Assembly (NCBI RefSeq): GCF_015686655.1
Contig: NZ_JADPMP010000007.1
Span: 124,001 to 188,000, forward strand
Reading direction: 5' to 3'
Source of the DNA: Pontibacter sp. FD36
GTDB taxonomy: Bacteria; Bacteroidota; Bacteroidia; Cytophagales; Hymenobacteraceae
Length of the DNA: 64,000 nt
A program made the translations under genes and the position numbers. The stretch's first letter is position 1, and each line of letters opens with the position of its first letter. Below the pieces are notes generated by a model, which worked only from the letters and a program-made list of their open reading frames with translations, ran no database searches and was not told the DNA's origin. This document shows positions 37,345-45,775 of this stretch, piece by piece.

Positions 37345-38166
37345 ATGAAGAGATATATTTACTGCTTACTGCTGCACTGGCTTGTACTCCCGGCATGGGC
37401 AAATCAGCCAGCAGATTTATACCTTCACATTCCAGACACTGCTGTAGTCAGCGAGCTCGCCGATACAACAGAAACAGCTCAGGTAACAGAAAGAAGTAAA
37501 CTAAGCGTGCTGGCCAGAAAAATGGCCGTTCCCACTTTGCTGATCACGCTGGGAATCACCCACATGGACGACGAAGGCCTGTTTGAAGGCAGCCATGGTT
37601 TGCGCAGGGTTGTGCGCAGCAATTACCAGGATTTTAGTACCCAAATCGACAATTACACCTATCATGTTCCGGTCGCCATGGCTGTTGGGCTCAACCTTGC
37701 CGGTGTGCGGGGAGAGCACCATTTTACAGAACAGGCTATTTTGCTGGGAATGACACACCTGCTCAACCGCACCCTGACCAACAACCTGAAAACCTTGACA
37801 GCTATCGATCGCCCTGACAATTCTTCTGACGATGCTTTTCCCTCTGCCCATACCAGCAGGGCTTTTGCCTACGCCACTTTTTTCCATAAAGAGTACGGCA
37901 GCCGAAGTGTGTGGTACAGCGTAGCCGGCTATTCCTTCGCTACCGCCACAGGAGCGCTACGCATTCTTAATGACAAACACTGGCTCTCGGACGTGCTGGT
38001 GGGAGCAGGTATAGGTATATTGTCTGCGGAAGTGGTGTATATGGTATACCCTTATATTCAGCGGAAAATTGCCCAGAGCCACCACAAAAAAAATCAGCAG
38101 CTGGGCATCATGCCGTTTCACAGCGGCGGAGCAACCGGCATTGCACTGATTTACCGGATTCCCTGA
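37345..38166 (+). CDS. Exported PAP2-family phosphatase
   Basis: 273 residues with an N-terminal signal peptide. The PAP2 motifs are in order: a degenerate first motif (about 150, TLTAIDRPDNSSDD), PSAHTSRAF and the catalytic His region SDVLVGAGIG preceded by LNDKHW. Such enzymes remove phosphate from lipid phosphates such as phosphatidic acid or undecaprenyl pyrophosphate. The KxxxxxxRP motif is only partly visible, so activity is likely but the exact substrate is not known. Confidence 0.83.
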   Translation: MKRYIYCLLLHWLVLPAWANQPADLYLHIPDTAVVSELADTTETAQVTERSKLSVLARKMAVPTLLITLGITHMDDEGLFEGSHGLRRVVRSNYQDFSTQIDNYTYHVPVAMAVGLNLAGVRGEHHFTEQAILLGMTHLLNRTLTNNLKTLTAIDRPDNSSDDAFPSAHTSRAFAYATFFHKEYGSRSVWYSVAGYSFATATGALRILNDKHWLSDVLVGAGIGILSAEVVYMVYPYIQRKIAQSHHKKNQQLGIMPFHSGGATGIALIYRIP

Positions 38167-38181
38167 TTCTGAACAAAAGCA

Positions 38182-38209
38182 AAAGCCTGGAGCAGGAGCA
38201 CCAGGCTTT
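38182..38209. terminator. Bidirectional terminator
   Basis: Perfect 9-bp stem (38182-38190 with 38201-38209), 10-nt loop, between convergent genes. Confidence 0.75.
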
Positions 38210-38223
38210 CACATTTAGGGAAA

Positions 38224-39495
38224 TTAAAGACTGTTGTTATACCTGTGGATCACCCCTTTCCCTTTTTTACTGCCTTCGCTGGCTATGTACAGCGCGCCGT
38301 CCTGACCAAAGGTCAGGCCCTCTGCCTGTCGGAGCATCTTTTTATCCAGGTCAACTGTTTTGGAGATCTGACCTTCTCTGTTAAGCACATACAGCCTGTC
38401 GTTCACGGCATCCAGCATGTAAAATTCGCCGCTTGTCGGGTGCAGCTCCAGTGAGGAGGGTTGCAACACATCATAGCCTGATTTCTGTTTTTTGCCTTTT
38501 TTAGGTGTCTGCACCTGATCCAGGGAAATGCTGGTGACAGGTTCAGGCAGGAATTTCTTAGAGTCCAGTGAAAAGGCATAGATACCTTTCTGCGCTTTCA
38601 GCTTCGGATCATAACCCTTGGGAGCCAGCAGCAGCTGGTTGTGCTCCTGGTCATAGGCGAGCCCTTCGATGTTGATAGTAGCCGGAAAGGAGGCTTCGTA
38701 TACCTGCACGGTCGGCTTAGTGTTTCTGAACCCGACCACTTCAAATAGGGTGCCGTCACTCCGCACGATATAGGCGTTCTCACCGGCCACTGCTATACCT
38801 TCATAGTCGCCAGGGCCAGCAAATGGAATCTCCTGACTGATCGCTTTCTGCTCCAGGTTATAAATAAAGATTGTCCCTACTTCATCCTGCACACAGGCCA
38901 TACTACCATCATGGAGCATGCCGATGCCAGACACTTCGCGCAGCACCGGCGGTAAATCCCAGCGCAGCTCCGGTGCTCCAAGGTCTTCGGTCGTCGTTCC
39001 GCTGCTGCTTGAAGGTAGGAGTGATGCCGATTGCTTCCTGATCGGAGTAGCGGCATTAGTAGACCTATCCAGCAGTTCACCCTTTTCATTGAAGCGTAGC
39101 CAGATGTCCCGGGTTCCTTTTTCCAGTTCGATCACAAAGCTTGTCAGACTGCCTTCCTGCACCCGGTGTACCTCGTCTATTTTATAGCTCTTAAACTCCT
39201 GTTGCAACTGGGCTGCTATTCTTTTCGGGAGGTATTGTTCTTCAATCTCTTCGGTGTAACTGAGCAAAGTGCCGTCTTCCCCAAATAGTGCCTTCCGCTC
39301 CCGGCCGCTGATCTTGAATTCAGCCTCGTACAGACTATCCACTCTGTCCCAGTCCACTCGTTTGATAGTAGGGTAGCTTTCTACAAATTTGACCTTAACG
39401 GCCTCCGGTACGTTTCGGTCAGACCAGGTCTGGTCGCAGCTGCTCAAGGTGGAGCCTGTTATGAGCGCCATCGCCCATAAATGTATATGTTTCAT
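38224..39495 (-). CDS. Lipoprotein with PepSY-like and SdiA-regulated-like domains
   Basis: 423 residues. Lipobox LSSCDQ at about residue 20. Residues 28-145 hold two PepSY-like/BLIP-like repeats (VKVKFVESYPTIKRVDWDRV, YEAEFKISGRERKALFGEDG). Residues about 175-420 match the SdiA-regulated beta-propeller family (DLPPVLREVSGIGMLHDGSM, GDYEGIAVAGENAYIVRSDG, LRQAEGLTFGQDGALYIASE). Biochemical role unknown. It follows a two-component system by 76 bp on the same strand, an association seen often for PepSY-like proteins in this phylum. Confidence 0.82.
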   Translation of the reverse strand: MKHIHLWAMALITGSTLSSCDQTWSDRNVPEAVKVKFVESYPTIKRVDWDRVDSLYEAEFKISGRERKALFGEDGTLLSYTEEIEEQYLPKRIAAQLQQEFKSYKIDEVHRVQEGSLTSFVIELEKGTRDIWLRFNEKGELLDRSTNAATPIRKQSASLLPSSSSGTTTEDLGAPELRWDLPPVLREVSGIGMLHDGSMACVQDEVGTIFIYNLEQKAISQEIPFAGPGDYEGIAVAGENAYIVRSDGTLFEVVGFRNTKPTVQVYEASFPATINIEGLAYDQEHNQLLLAPKGYDPKLKAQKGIYAFSLDSKKFLPEPVTSISLDQVQTPKKGKKQKSGYDVLQPSSLELHPTSGEFYMLDAVNDRLYVLNREGQISKTVDLDKKMLRQAEGLTFGQDGALYIASEGSKKGKGVIHRYNNSL

Positions 39496-39571
39496 AATTT
39501 GGTTCTTAATTCTTCCTGTATCTGTTAGAGTATACTGCGGGAATTTGAAGCAATTCTGAAGAATGGGGATA

Positions 39572-40846
39572 TCAGGCGATTTTTTTCTGAAAATTTAACC
39601 GGAGCACGTGCAGGCCCTCTTCATAAGTATAGGAAGGTTGTAATTGATAGAGTTCGCTGATCTTGCTGACAAGTGCCAGTCCAATACCCAATGATCCGGA
39701 AAACTTACCGCCGCTTCTGAAGCGCTCAAACAAGCTCACCGGCTCCTCCTGTAGGGCTTCGCCTGAGTTTTTGATACAAAGTTCGTCTGCCTGCAGATTG
39801 ATCCGGATGATGCCGCCCGTACTGTTATGCCGGATGGCATTGAGCAGCAGGTTGGATATCAGTATCTCGCAAAGGCCAGTGTTCATCTCCACAAAAACAG
39901 GTTGCATTGCTTCGATCTCAACCTGGATGTCGTGCATCTGCATCATTTCCTGCAACTGATCGAGTTGTTCTTGCAGCAACTCATGCAAAGGGATGACTTC
40001 GTTTTCTGAAAACTCCCTGTTCTCGATGCGGGTCAGCAGAATAAGCGAACGGTTGAGCCGTGACAGGCGGTTGATAGAGGCGTGCATCTCGTCCAGCATG
40101 GCTGCCTGCTGCATGGTCAGGTTATCGGACTGCATGAAAAGCTCCAGTTTGTTGCTCACAATCGCCAGGGGCGTCTGTATTTCATGGGAGGCGTTTTCAG
40201 TGAACTCTTTCAGGTTGAGGTAGTCATTGTGGATCTTTCCGGTCATGGCCTGTAGCACTTCATTCAGCTCCTGAAACTCCTGGGTGTTGGATGGCTTCAG
40301 TACAAGCGGTTTTCGCTGTGTCAGGCTGTAGCGCTTGGCTCGCTCCAGTGTGTCATAGAAGTTGCGCCAGTTGTATTTGTTAATGAAGTAGTTCACCCCG
40401 GCTAGCCCGACGAGCAACAGCACAAATATCCAGGCCATTGCCAGCATAGTGCTCTCAAACAGGTCCTCGAAGTCCATCAGCGACTTGAGGATGGTGTACT
40501 CAAAGGGTTTGCCGTCTTGGTAAGTCGTGAATGTGAGTTTGCGGAAGGGCACATATTCTTCATCGTAAGTGCTGAAGATTAGCGTATCCGACAGCGCTTC
40601 GAGGGCTCCGGCGTTTGCACTGGTTTCCCTGACAATGATGGCCTCTGATATACCTGAGGTCACGCTGGGCAGTTCGTTGTGCCGCCTGATGTACTCGATG
40701 ATGTTCTCTTTGTCTGTAAAGAGCTGATCATCCACTTCGTCGTAAATCTCTGTCTGCAGGATCTTGTAAAAGCTAGTGCCCCCCAGCAGGAACACGATGA
40801 CCGAAACCAGGAGGTAGTAGAGACTCGTCTTGGTGAGAATACGCAT
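39572..40846 (-). CDS. Sensor histidine kinase
   Basis: 424 residues: TM helix 10-30, a sensor domain of about 100 residues, TM helix 135-155, HAMP-like linker, phosphoacceptor H221 (ENASHEIQTPLAIV) and an HATPase region with N-box LISNLLLNAIRHN and G-box GSLGIGLALV. Partner of the response regulator directly upstream (1-nt stop/start overlap). The ligand is unknown. The third gene of the group is the PepSY/SdiA-regulated lipoprotein, which may modulate it. Confidence 0.92.
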   Translation of the reverse strand: MRILTKTSLYYLLVSVIVFLLGGTSFYKILQTEIYDEVDDQLFTDKENIIEYIRRHNELPSVTSGISEAIIVRETSANAGALEALSDTLIFSTYDEEYVPFRKLTFTTYQDGKPFEYTILKSLMDFEDLFESTMLAMAWIFVLLLVGLAGVNYFINKYNWRNFYDTLERAKRYSLTQRKPLVLKPSNTQEFQELNEVLQAMTGKIHNDYLNLKEFTENASHEIQTPLAIVSNKLELFMQSDNLTMQQAAMLDEMHASINRLSRLNRSLILLTRIENREFSENEVIPLHELLQEQLDQLQEMMQMHDIQVEIEAMQPVFVEMNTGLCEILISNLLLNAIRHNSTGGIIRINLQADELCIKNSGEALQEEPVSLFERFRSGGKFSGSLGIGLALVSKISELYQLQPSYTYEEGLHVLRLNFQKKIA

Positions 40847-41520
40847 CAGAAGCTGAATTTATAGCCCATGCCATACACGGTTGTGATGGGGTCCTCACCA
40901 CCTGCCTCCACCAGCTTGCGTCGCAGATTTTTGATGTGCGTGTACACAAAGTCAAGCGAGTCGAGCGTTTCGATGTGGTCGCCCCACAGGTGCTCGGCGA
41001 TGGAGTCTTTGGTGAGCACCCTGTTTTTGTTTGTGACAAAGTAAAGCAGCAGGTCATACTCTTTCTTGGTCAGGGTGAGCTTGCGTCCCTGCACCAGTGC
41101 TTCAGCCGAATCCGGGTGTACCTCCAGACTCCCGATCTGGATCACTTTCTGCCCGTTGAAATTCCGGCGTCTGATCACGGAGCGCAGCCTGGCGTTGAGT
41201 TCTGACAGATGGAAAGGTTTGGTGAGGTAGTCGTCTGCCCCGAGCTCAAGCCCTGTGATTTTATCGTCGAGCGCATTCTTTGCCGATATGATGATGATGC
41301 CCGTGTCGGGACTGTTTTTCTTGAGCAGCCTCACCAGGTCAAGCCCATTACCACCCGGCAGGGTCAGGTCAACCAGCACACAGGTATAGTGCTGATCTGC
41401 CAGCATGCGGGCACCGTCGCGGTAGTTGAGTGCAGCGTCGCAGGTATAGCCGCCCTGCTGCAGGTAGGACACCATGGAAGCATTCAGGGCTTGCTCGTCT
41501 TCAATTATCAGCAGTTTCAT
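40846..41520 (-). CDS. OmpR/PhoB-family response regulator
   Basis: 224 residues: receiver domain (acidic pocket IIEDEQ, phosphoacceptor D51 in LVDLTLPGGNG, lysine in YLTKPFHL) and a winged-helix effector (LTLTKKEYDLLLYFVTNKNR, DFVYTHIKNLRRKL). First gene of the pair with the histidine kinase. Confidence 0.94.
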   Translation of the reverse strand: MKLLIIEDEQALNASMVSYLQQGGYTCDAALNYRDGARMLADQHYTCVLVDLTLPGGNGLDLVRLLKKNSPDTGIIIISAKNALDDKITGLELGADDYLTKPFHLSELNARLRSVIRRRNFNGQKVIQIGSLEVHPDSAEALVQGRKLTLTKKEYDLLLYFVTNKNRVLTKDSIAEHLWGDHIETLDSLDFVYTHIKNLRRKLVEAGGEDPITTVYGMGYKFSF

Positions 41521-41688
41521 CCAATCGTCTTATTTCCCGAAGTATACGGAAAGAAACCGAAGTATATGAAATGAATCTGTAGACAATCTGTATTTGATCA
41601 GGCTAAGAGGACATTATCCAAATACTGTTGGCTTAAGGTATAATGAAACGATACAAAATACAGCTCGGGTCATAGTGCTATACCTGAC

Positions 41689-44196
41689 TTAAAACCAGCG
41701 GATGCGCTTTTCTTTTTTCTCTTCCTGCTTTCGCTTTCTTTCTTCTCTTTTTCGTTCGCGATTGCTCTTCGCCTGGTTTTTCCAGTCTTCGTAGGTTTTT
41801 ACAACCCGGTCAGCTATCCGGTCAAATATATTCTCTGGTTCAGGTGGAGCGTCGCGGTAAGACGAGCAGCTGAGCATACCCTGCAGGTGGGAGGGCAGGG
41901 GTGCAAAACGACCTGTGCGCAGACTGGCGAACTCTTTGTCCTGGGCTACCCGTCGCATGTACTCGCCCCACACCGGCATGGCCGTGCGTGATCCCTGGCC
42001 TTCGCTGATCGTTCTGAACCTGACCTTCGGACTTTCTGCCCCAACCCATACACCGGTTACCAGCTCTGGAGTAATGCCAATAAACCAGCCATCCGCGTGC
42101 TCCTGTGAGGTACCGGTTTTACCGGCAATATCCATGCGCAGGCCATACTCAGTACGCAGGCGGGCGGCGCTGCCCTCTTCCACCACACCCTGCAGCAGGT
42201 GCAGCATGATGGCCGCATTGTCACGCGACAGCACCCGCTGGGTTCCGCTCCCGCTGCGATGCTGGTGGATCACGCGGCCCTGCGGGTCTTCAATGCGCTC
42301 TATATAAACAGGGGCTGTCTTATACCCGCCGTTCGCAAAAGCAGAGTAAGCGCTCACCATTTCCAACAACGAAAGGTCCGCCGTGCCCAGTGCCAGGGAA
42401 GGCACCCGTGGCAGGTCCTGCTTTATACCCATGCGCTTGGCCAATGCAACGGTACGGTCAACGCCCGTCTCCAGGATCAGATGCGCAGAGATGGTGTTCA
42501 CGGACTGTGCCAGTGCACCCCGCATGGTATACTCGCCACCGTACTGCCCGTTGGAGTTTCGTGGCGACCAGTCATCATATTCGGGGTAAGTCGTCAGTTC
42601 ATTCGGGAAATAATTGCAGGGATCTATGCCTTTCTCGAGTGCGGCTGCATACACAAATGGCTTGAAAGTGGAGCCAACCTGGCGACGGGAGCGCACATGG
42701 TCATATTTAAAAGCGTGGTGGTTGATGCCGCCCACCCAGGCACGCACATAGCCGGTAGCGGGCTCCATCGACAGCAGTCCTGTGTTCAGAAAGCGCTGGT
42801 AGTAAGCGAGGGAGTCCATCGGGGTCATGGACTTGTTGCTGTTGCCTTTCCAGCTGAAGACCGGCATGTTTACCGGCTGCCGGAAGTTCTCCAGCACTTC
42901 TTCATCGGAGGCTCCGTTTGCCTTTAGTTTCTTATAGCGATCAGAGCGCTGCATGGCCAGCTGCATCACCGAGGCATCCGAACCCCAGGGGGTACGGCCT
43001 TTCCAATGTGCATCAAATTGCTGCTGCAGTTGTGCCATTTTCTTGCGCACAGCCTGTTCGGCATGCCGCTGCATACGGGAGTCGATCGTGGTGTAGATTT
43101 TCAGCCCGTCTGTATACAGGTTGTAGGGTTGTCCGTTCTGCTTGCGCTGAGCAGCGGCCCATTGCACGAGCTCCTGTCGCAACTGTTCTCGGAAGTAAGG
43201 GGCCATGCCGTCGTTGTGCGTGACATAGCGGTAGTTCAGTTTGAGTGGCAGTTGTTTCAGCGAGTCAGCCTGCTGGGGCGTAAGGTAGTCATACCGGGCC
43301 ATTTGGTTAAGTACCACATTCCGGCGCTTCAGTGAGCGCTCCGGGTACAGACGCGGGTTGTAGCTGGTCGTGGCTTTTAGCATACCAATGAGCACGGCTG
43401 CCTGCTCGGTCCTGAGTGAGTCGGCAGTTGTGTTGAAGAACCGGCGGGAAGCCCGCTCAATGCCGTAGAGATTGCCGCCCATCGGCACGGTATTCAGGTA
43501 AAGCTCGAGCAGTTCCTGCTTCGAGTATATGCTCTCCAGCTTGCGGGCAATGATGATCTCGCGCATCTTGTTGACCGGCATATCCCAGAGGCGGTAACCC
43601 TTGCGCGGAAAGAGGTTCTTGGCCAGTTGCTGGCTAAGGGTACTACCTCCACCAGAGCTTTCCTGGCCCATCATCAGCGTTTTCACAAATACACGCGCCA
43701 GGCTTCGGGTATCCACGCCACCGTGCTCATAAAAGCGCACGTCCTCTGTCGCTATCAGGGCATTGATGGCTACAGGTGCAATATCGTCGTAGCGGATGTT
43801 GGTTCGGTCCTGGATGTAGTAGCGCCCGAGCAACACCCTGTCAGCTGAGTATACCTCGGAGGCGGTGTTGTTCTGAATTGCCTTCAACTGGGCGCGTGAA
43901 GGAACGGCACCACCTACTATACCTGTAAATACCGCCAGGTAAAAGATGGTAAATGCAAGCAGCAGAAAGAGCGCTCCTTTCAGGGCAAAGCGCAAAATAG
44001 AACGCAGCTCTGACAGGCGGGGCTTCAAAGGGTTAAACTGACGTATCGCCTGCCATTTCTGCTGCCAGTAAGCAGCTGTTAACTTTGGCTTCTGACTTTG
44101 GAAGAACAGTCGGAATTGCGTGCCCAGAAATGTGAGCACGGGCACTAAAATGCCGTATGTAATTAATTTTATTAGCTTTACGAGCAAACGCTTCAT
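41689..44196 (-). CDS. Class A penicillin-binding protein 1A
   Basis: 835 residues from the ATG at 44196. One membrane anchor near 70-95 after a basic amphipathic start, GT51 glycosyltransferase (ATEDVRFYEHGGVD, GGSTLSQQLAKNLF, KMREIIIARKLE) and a transpeptidase with the SxxK nucleophile (GSTFKPFVYA), SxN (AQSVNTIS) and KTG (AGKTGTSQEHADG). Ends in a highly basic tail (RERKREERKRKQEEKKEK). Polymerises and cross-links peptidoglycan at the inner-membrane outer face. Confidence 0.94.
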   Translation of the reverse strand: MKRLLVKLIKLITYGILVPVLTFLGTQFRLFFQSQKPKLTAAYWQQKWQAIRQFNPLKPRLSELRSILRFALKGALFLLLAFTIFYLAVFTGIVGGAVPSRAQLKAIQNNTASEVYSADRVLLGRYYIQDRTNIRYDDIAPVAINALIATEDVRFYEHGGVDTRSLARVFVKTLMMGQESSGGGSTLSQQLAKNLFPRKGYRLWDMPVNKMREIIIARKLESIYSKQELLELYLNTVPMGGNLYGIERASRRFFNTTADSLRTEQAAVLIGMLKATTSYNPRLYPERSLKRRNVVLNQMARYDYLTPQQADSLKQLPLKLNYRYVTHNDGMAPYFREQLRQELVQWAAAQRKQNGQPYNLYTDGLKIYTTIDSRMQRHAEQAVRKKMAQLQQQFDAHWKGRTPWGSDASVMQLAMQRSDRYKKLKANGASDEEVLENFRQPVNMPVFSWKGNSNKSMTPMDSLAYYQRFLNTGLLSMEPATGYVRAWVGGINHHAFKYDHVRSRRQVGSTFKPFVYAAALEKGIDPCNYFPNELTTYPEYDDWSPRNSNGQYGGEYTMRGALAQSVNTISAHLILETGVDRTVALAKRMGIKQDLPRVPSLALGTADLSLLEMVSAYSAFANGGYKTAPVYIERIEDPQGRVIHQHRSGSGTQRVLSRDNAAIMLHLLQGVVEEGSAARLRTEYGLRMDIAGKTGTSQEHADGWFIGITPELVTGVWVGAESPKVRFRTISEGQGSRTAMPVWGEYMRRVAQDKEFASLRTGRFAPLPSHLQGMLSCSSYRDAPPEPENIFDRIADRVVKTYEDWKNQAKSNRERKREERKRKQEEKKEKRIRWF

Positions 44197-44594
44197 ATAA
44201 GGTAAGTTTTGCGCAACTGTTGTGGCAGTTGCCGCCAGGAAGCAGGCAATAACCACGCCATACCTCTCCTGGTTTTATCAGAGGCCTTACGGGTAAAAAC
44301 ACTTTCAGGACACCTGAATTTGTTACTGGGCCACGGCTGACAACGCAATTAACCTGCATTTTATTCAATTTGTCCCTAACGTGCAACGACTCCTGTGTTC
44401 AGTACCATATATCCTTAAACCTGTACCTGTAAAAGGCAGTATGTGATTTCGGAAGCACGATTCTGCCCGTCATTTTTTTATCTGAGGCAGCAAACACCTG
44501 GATGTGTAAATTAGTTATAGCCTGATATTATAGGTAGTTTTGTACAAGCGGCTTTATGCAATAGAAGCAATTTATACCTACAGCCGTTCACCCA
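44197..44594. other. Divergent intergenic region between PBP1A and the acyl-CoA-dehydrogenase-like gene
   Basis: 398 bp. Holds one well-formed Bacteroidota-type promoter toward the plus strand (44511-44542). Frames over 44257-44386 look like extensions of shadow frames. No RNA gene seen. Confidence 0.55.
44511..44542 (+). promoter_or_regulatory. Bacteroidota-type promoter for the acyl-CoA-dehydrogenase-like gene
   Basis: -7 element TAGTTTTG (44535-44542) matches TAnnTTTG exactly; TTAG at 44511-44514 fits the -33 TTTG with a 20-bp spacer. The start codon is 52 bp downstream. Confidence 0.6.
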
Positions 44595-45761
44595 ATGCCC
44601 TATCACATGAACTTAGATCAGATCCTGCAGCTGGTAAACCAGACGACACAAACCGTCATTCAAGATGAGGCTCCCCGTGTAGACCAGGAGGCACAGTGGC
44701 CCGAAGAAAGCATCAGGGCCCTGCAGCGCAATGGTCTGGCCGGATTGGTTGTGCCCCGCGAAGAAGGCGGTATGGGGCAGGGGCTCTACGCACTGGCACG
44801 TGCCTGCGAATCCATTGGTACTGTGTCTGCCTCTACGGCGCTTTGCTATGGGATGCACTGCGTTGGGACGGCGGTGATTGCGGCAAAGGCAACTAACCAA
44901 CAGCGGAAAGAGTTTTTGCAGCCGATCGCTGCCGGCGAGCACCTGACCACACTGGCCTTGAGTGAGCCCGGCACTGGGTCTCACTTTTATTTCCCGCAGA
45001 CGCTGCTCCTGCTACAAGCTGATGAAGAGTACCTGATCCGCGGCAGCAAAACCTTCGTGACAAACGGAGGCAAAGCGGACTCCTATGTGGTGTCTACAAT
45101 GGGTATAGAACCTGATGCCACCTTACATGAGTTTTCCTGCGTGGTGGTTGAAAAGGATCGAAGTGGCCTGGAGTGGGGCGCTGAATGGAAAGGTCTGGGC
45201 ATGCGTGGCAATTCTTCCCGCAGCCTTACGCTGAATGATGTGCGTGTACCGGTACAAAACCTGCTTGGGGAGCGGGGTGATCAGCTCTGGTACGTGTTTC
45301 AGGTGGTGGCTCCATTTTTCCTGACAGCCATGTCGGGCACTTACCTGGGTATAGCACAGGCAGCCTTTGACAATGTGCGTCAGCACCTGATGGACCGGAC
45401 GCATCGCCACAGTGGCATGTCCCTGTCACAGCTGGCCCTGCTGCAACACCGTGTGGGTATGCTGTGGGCCAAGATCGAACGCACCCGCCGCCTGATCTAT
45501 CATGCCACCGAACTGGCCGACCAGGGTGACCCTGCGGCTGTACTGCCTATATTATCAGCCAAAGCAGAGGTAGCACACTGTGCCGTAGATGTGGTGAACG
45601 AAGCCATGACACTGGCCGGTGGCATTGCCTACCGCGATAACTCCCGCCTCGATGTGCTGCTGCGCGATGCCCGTGCCGCCCACGTAATGGCACCGACCAC
45701 CGACCTGCTTTATACCTGGCTCGGAAGGGCGCTGCTCGATCAACCTATTCTGGATAGCTAA
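44595..45761 (+). CDS. Acyl-CoA-dehydrogenase-like flavoprotein, catalytic base apparently absent
   Basis: 388 residues with the three-part acyl-CoA dehydrogenase fold: N-terminal helical domain (ALQRNGLAGLVVPREEGGMG), middle beta domain (TTLALSEPGTGSHFYF, KTFVTNGGKADSYVVS) and C-terminal four-helix domain ending GGIAYRDNSRLDVLLRDARA. The position of the usual catalytic Glu (YEGT after the RDAR motif) reads MAPTTD, and no Glu stands at the alternative site used by isovaleryl-CoA dehydrogenase (QVVAPFFLTAMSG). It may be a flavin monooxygenase or another non-dehydrogenase member. 14 bp upstream of a histidine kinase gene. Confidence 0.8.
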   Translation: MPYHMNLDQILQLVNQTTQTVIQDEAPRVDQEAQWPEESIRALQRNGLAGLVVPREEGGMGQGLYALARACESIGTVSASTALCYGMHCVGTAVIAAKATNQQRKEFLQPIAAGEHLTTLALSEPGTGSHFYFPQTLLLLQADEEYLIRGSKTFVTNGGKADSYVVSTMGIEPDATLHEFSCVVVEKDRSGLEWGAEWKGLGMRGNSSRSLTLNDVRVPVQNLLGERGDQLWYVFQVVAPFFLTAMSGTYLGIAQAAFDNVRQHLMDRTHRHSGMSLSQLALLQHRVGMLWAKIERTRRLIYHATELADQGDPAAVLPILSAKAEVAHCAVDVVNEAMTLAGGIAYRDNSRLDVLLRDARAAHVMAPTTDLLYTWLGRALLDQPILDS

Positions 45762-45775
45762 ACCTGGCGACCAAG

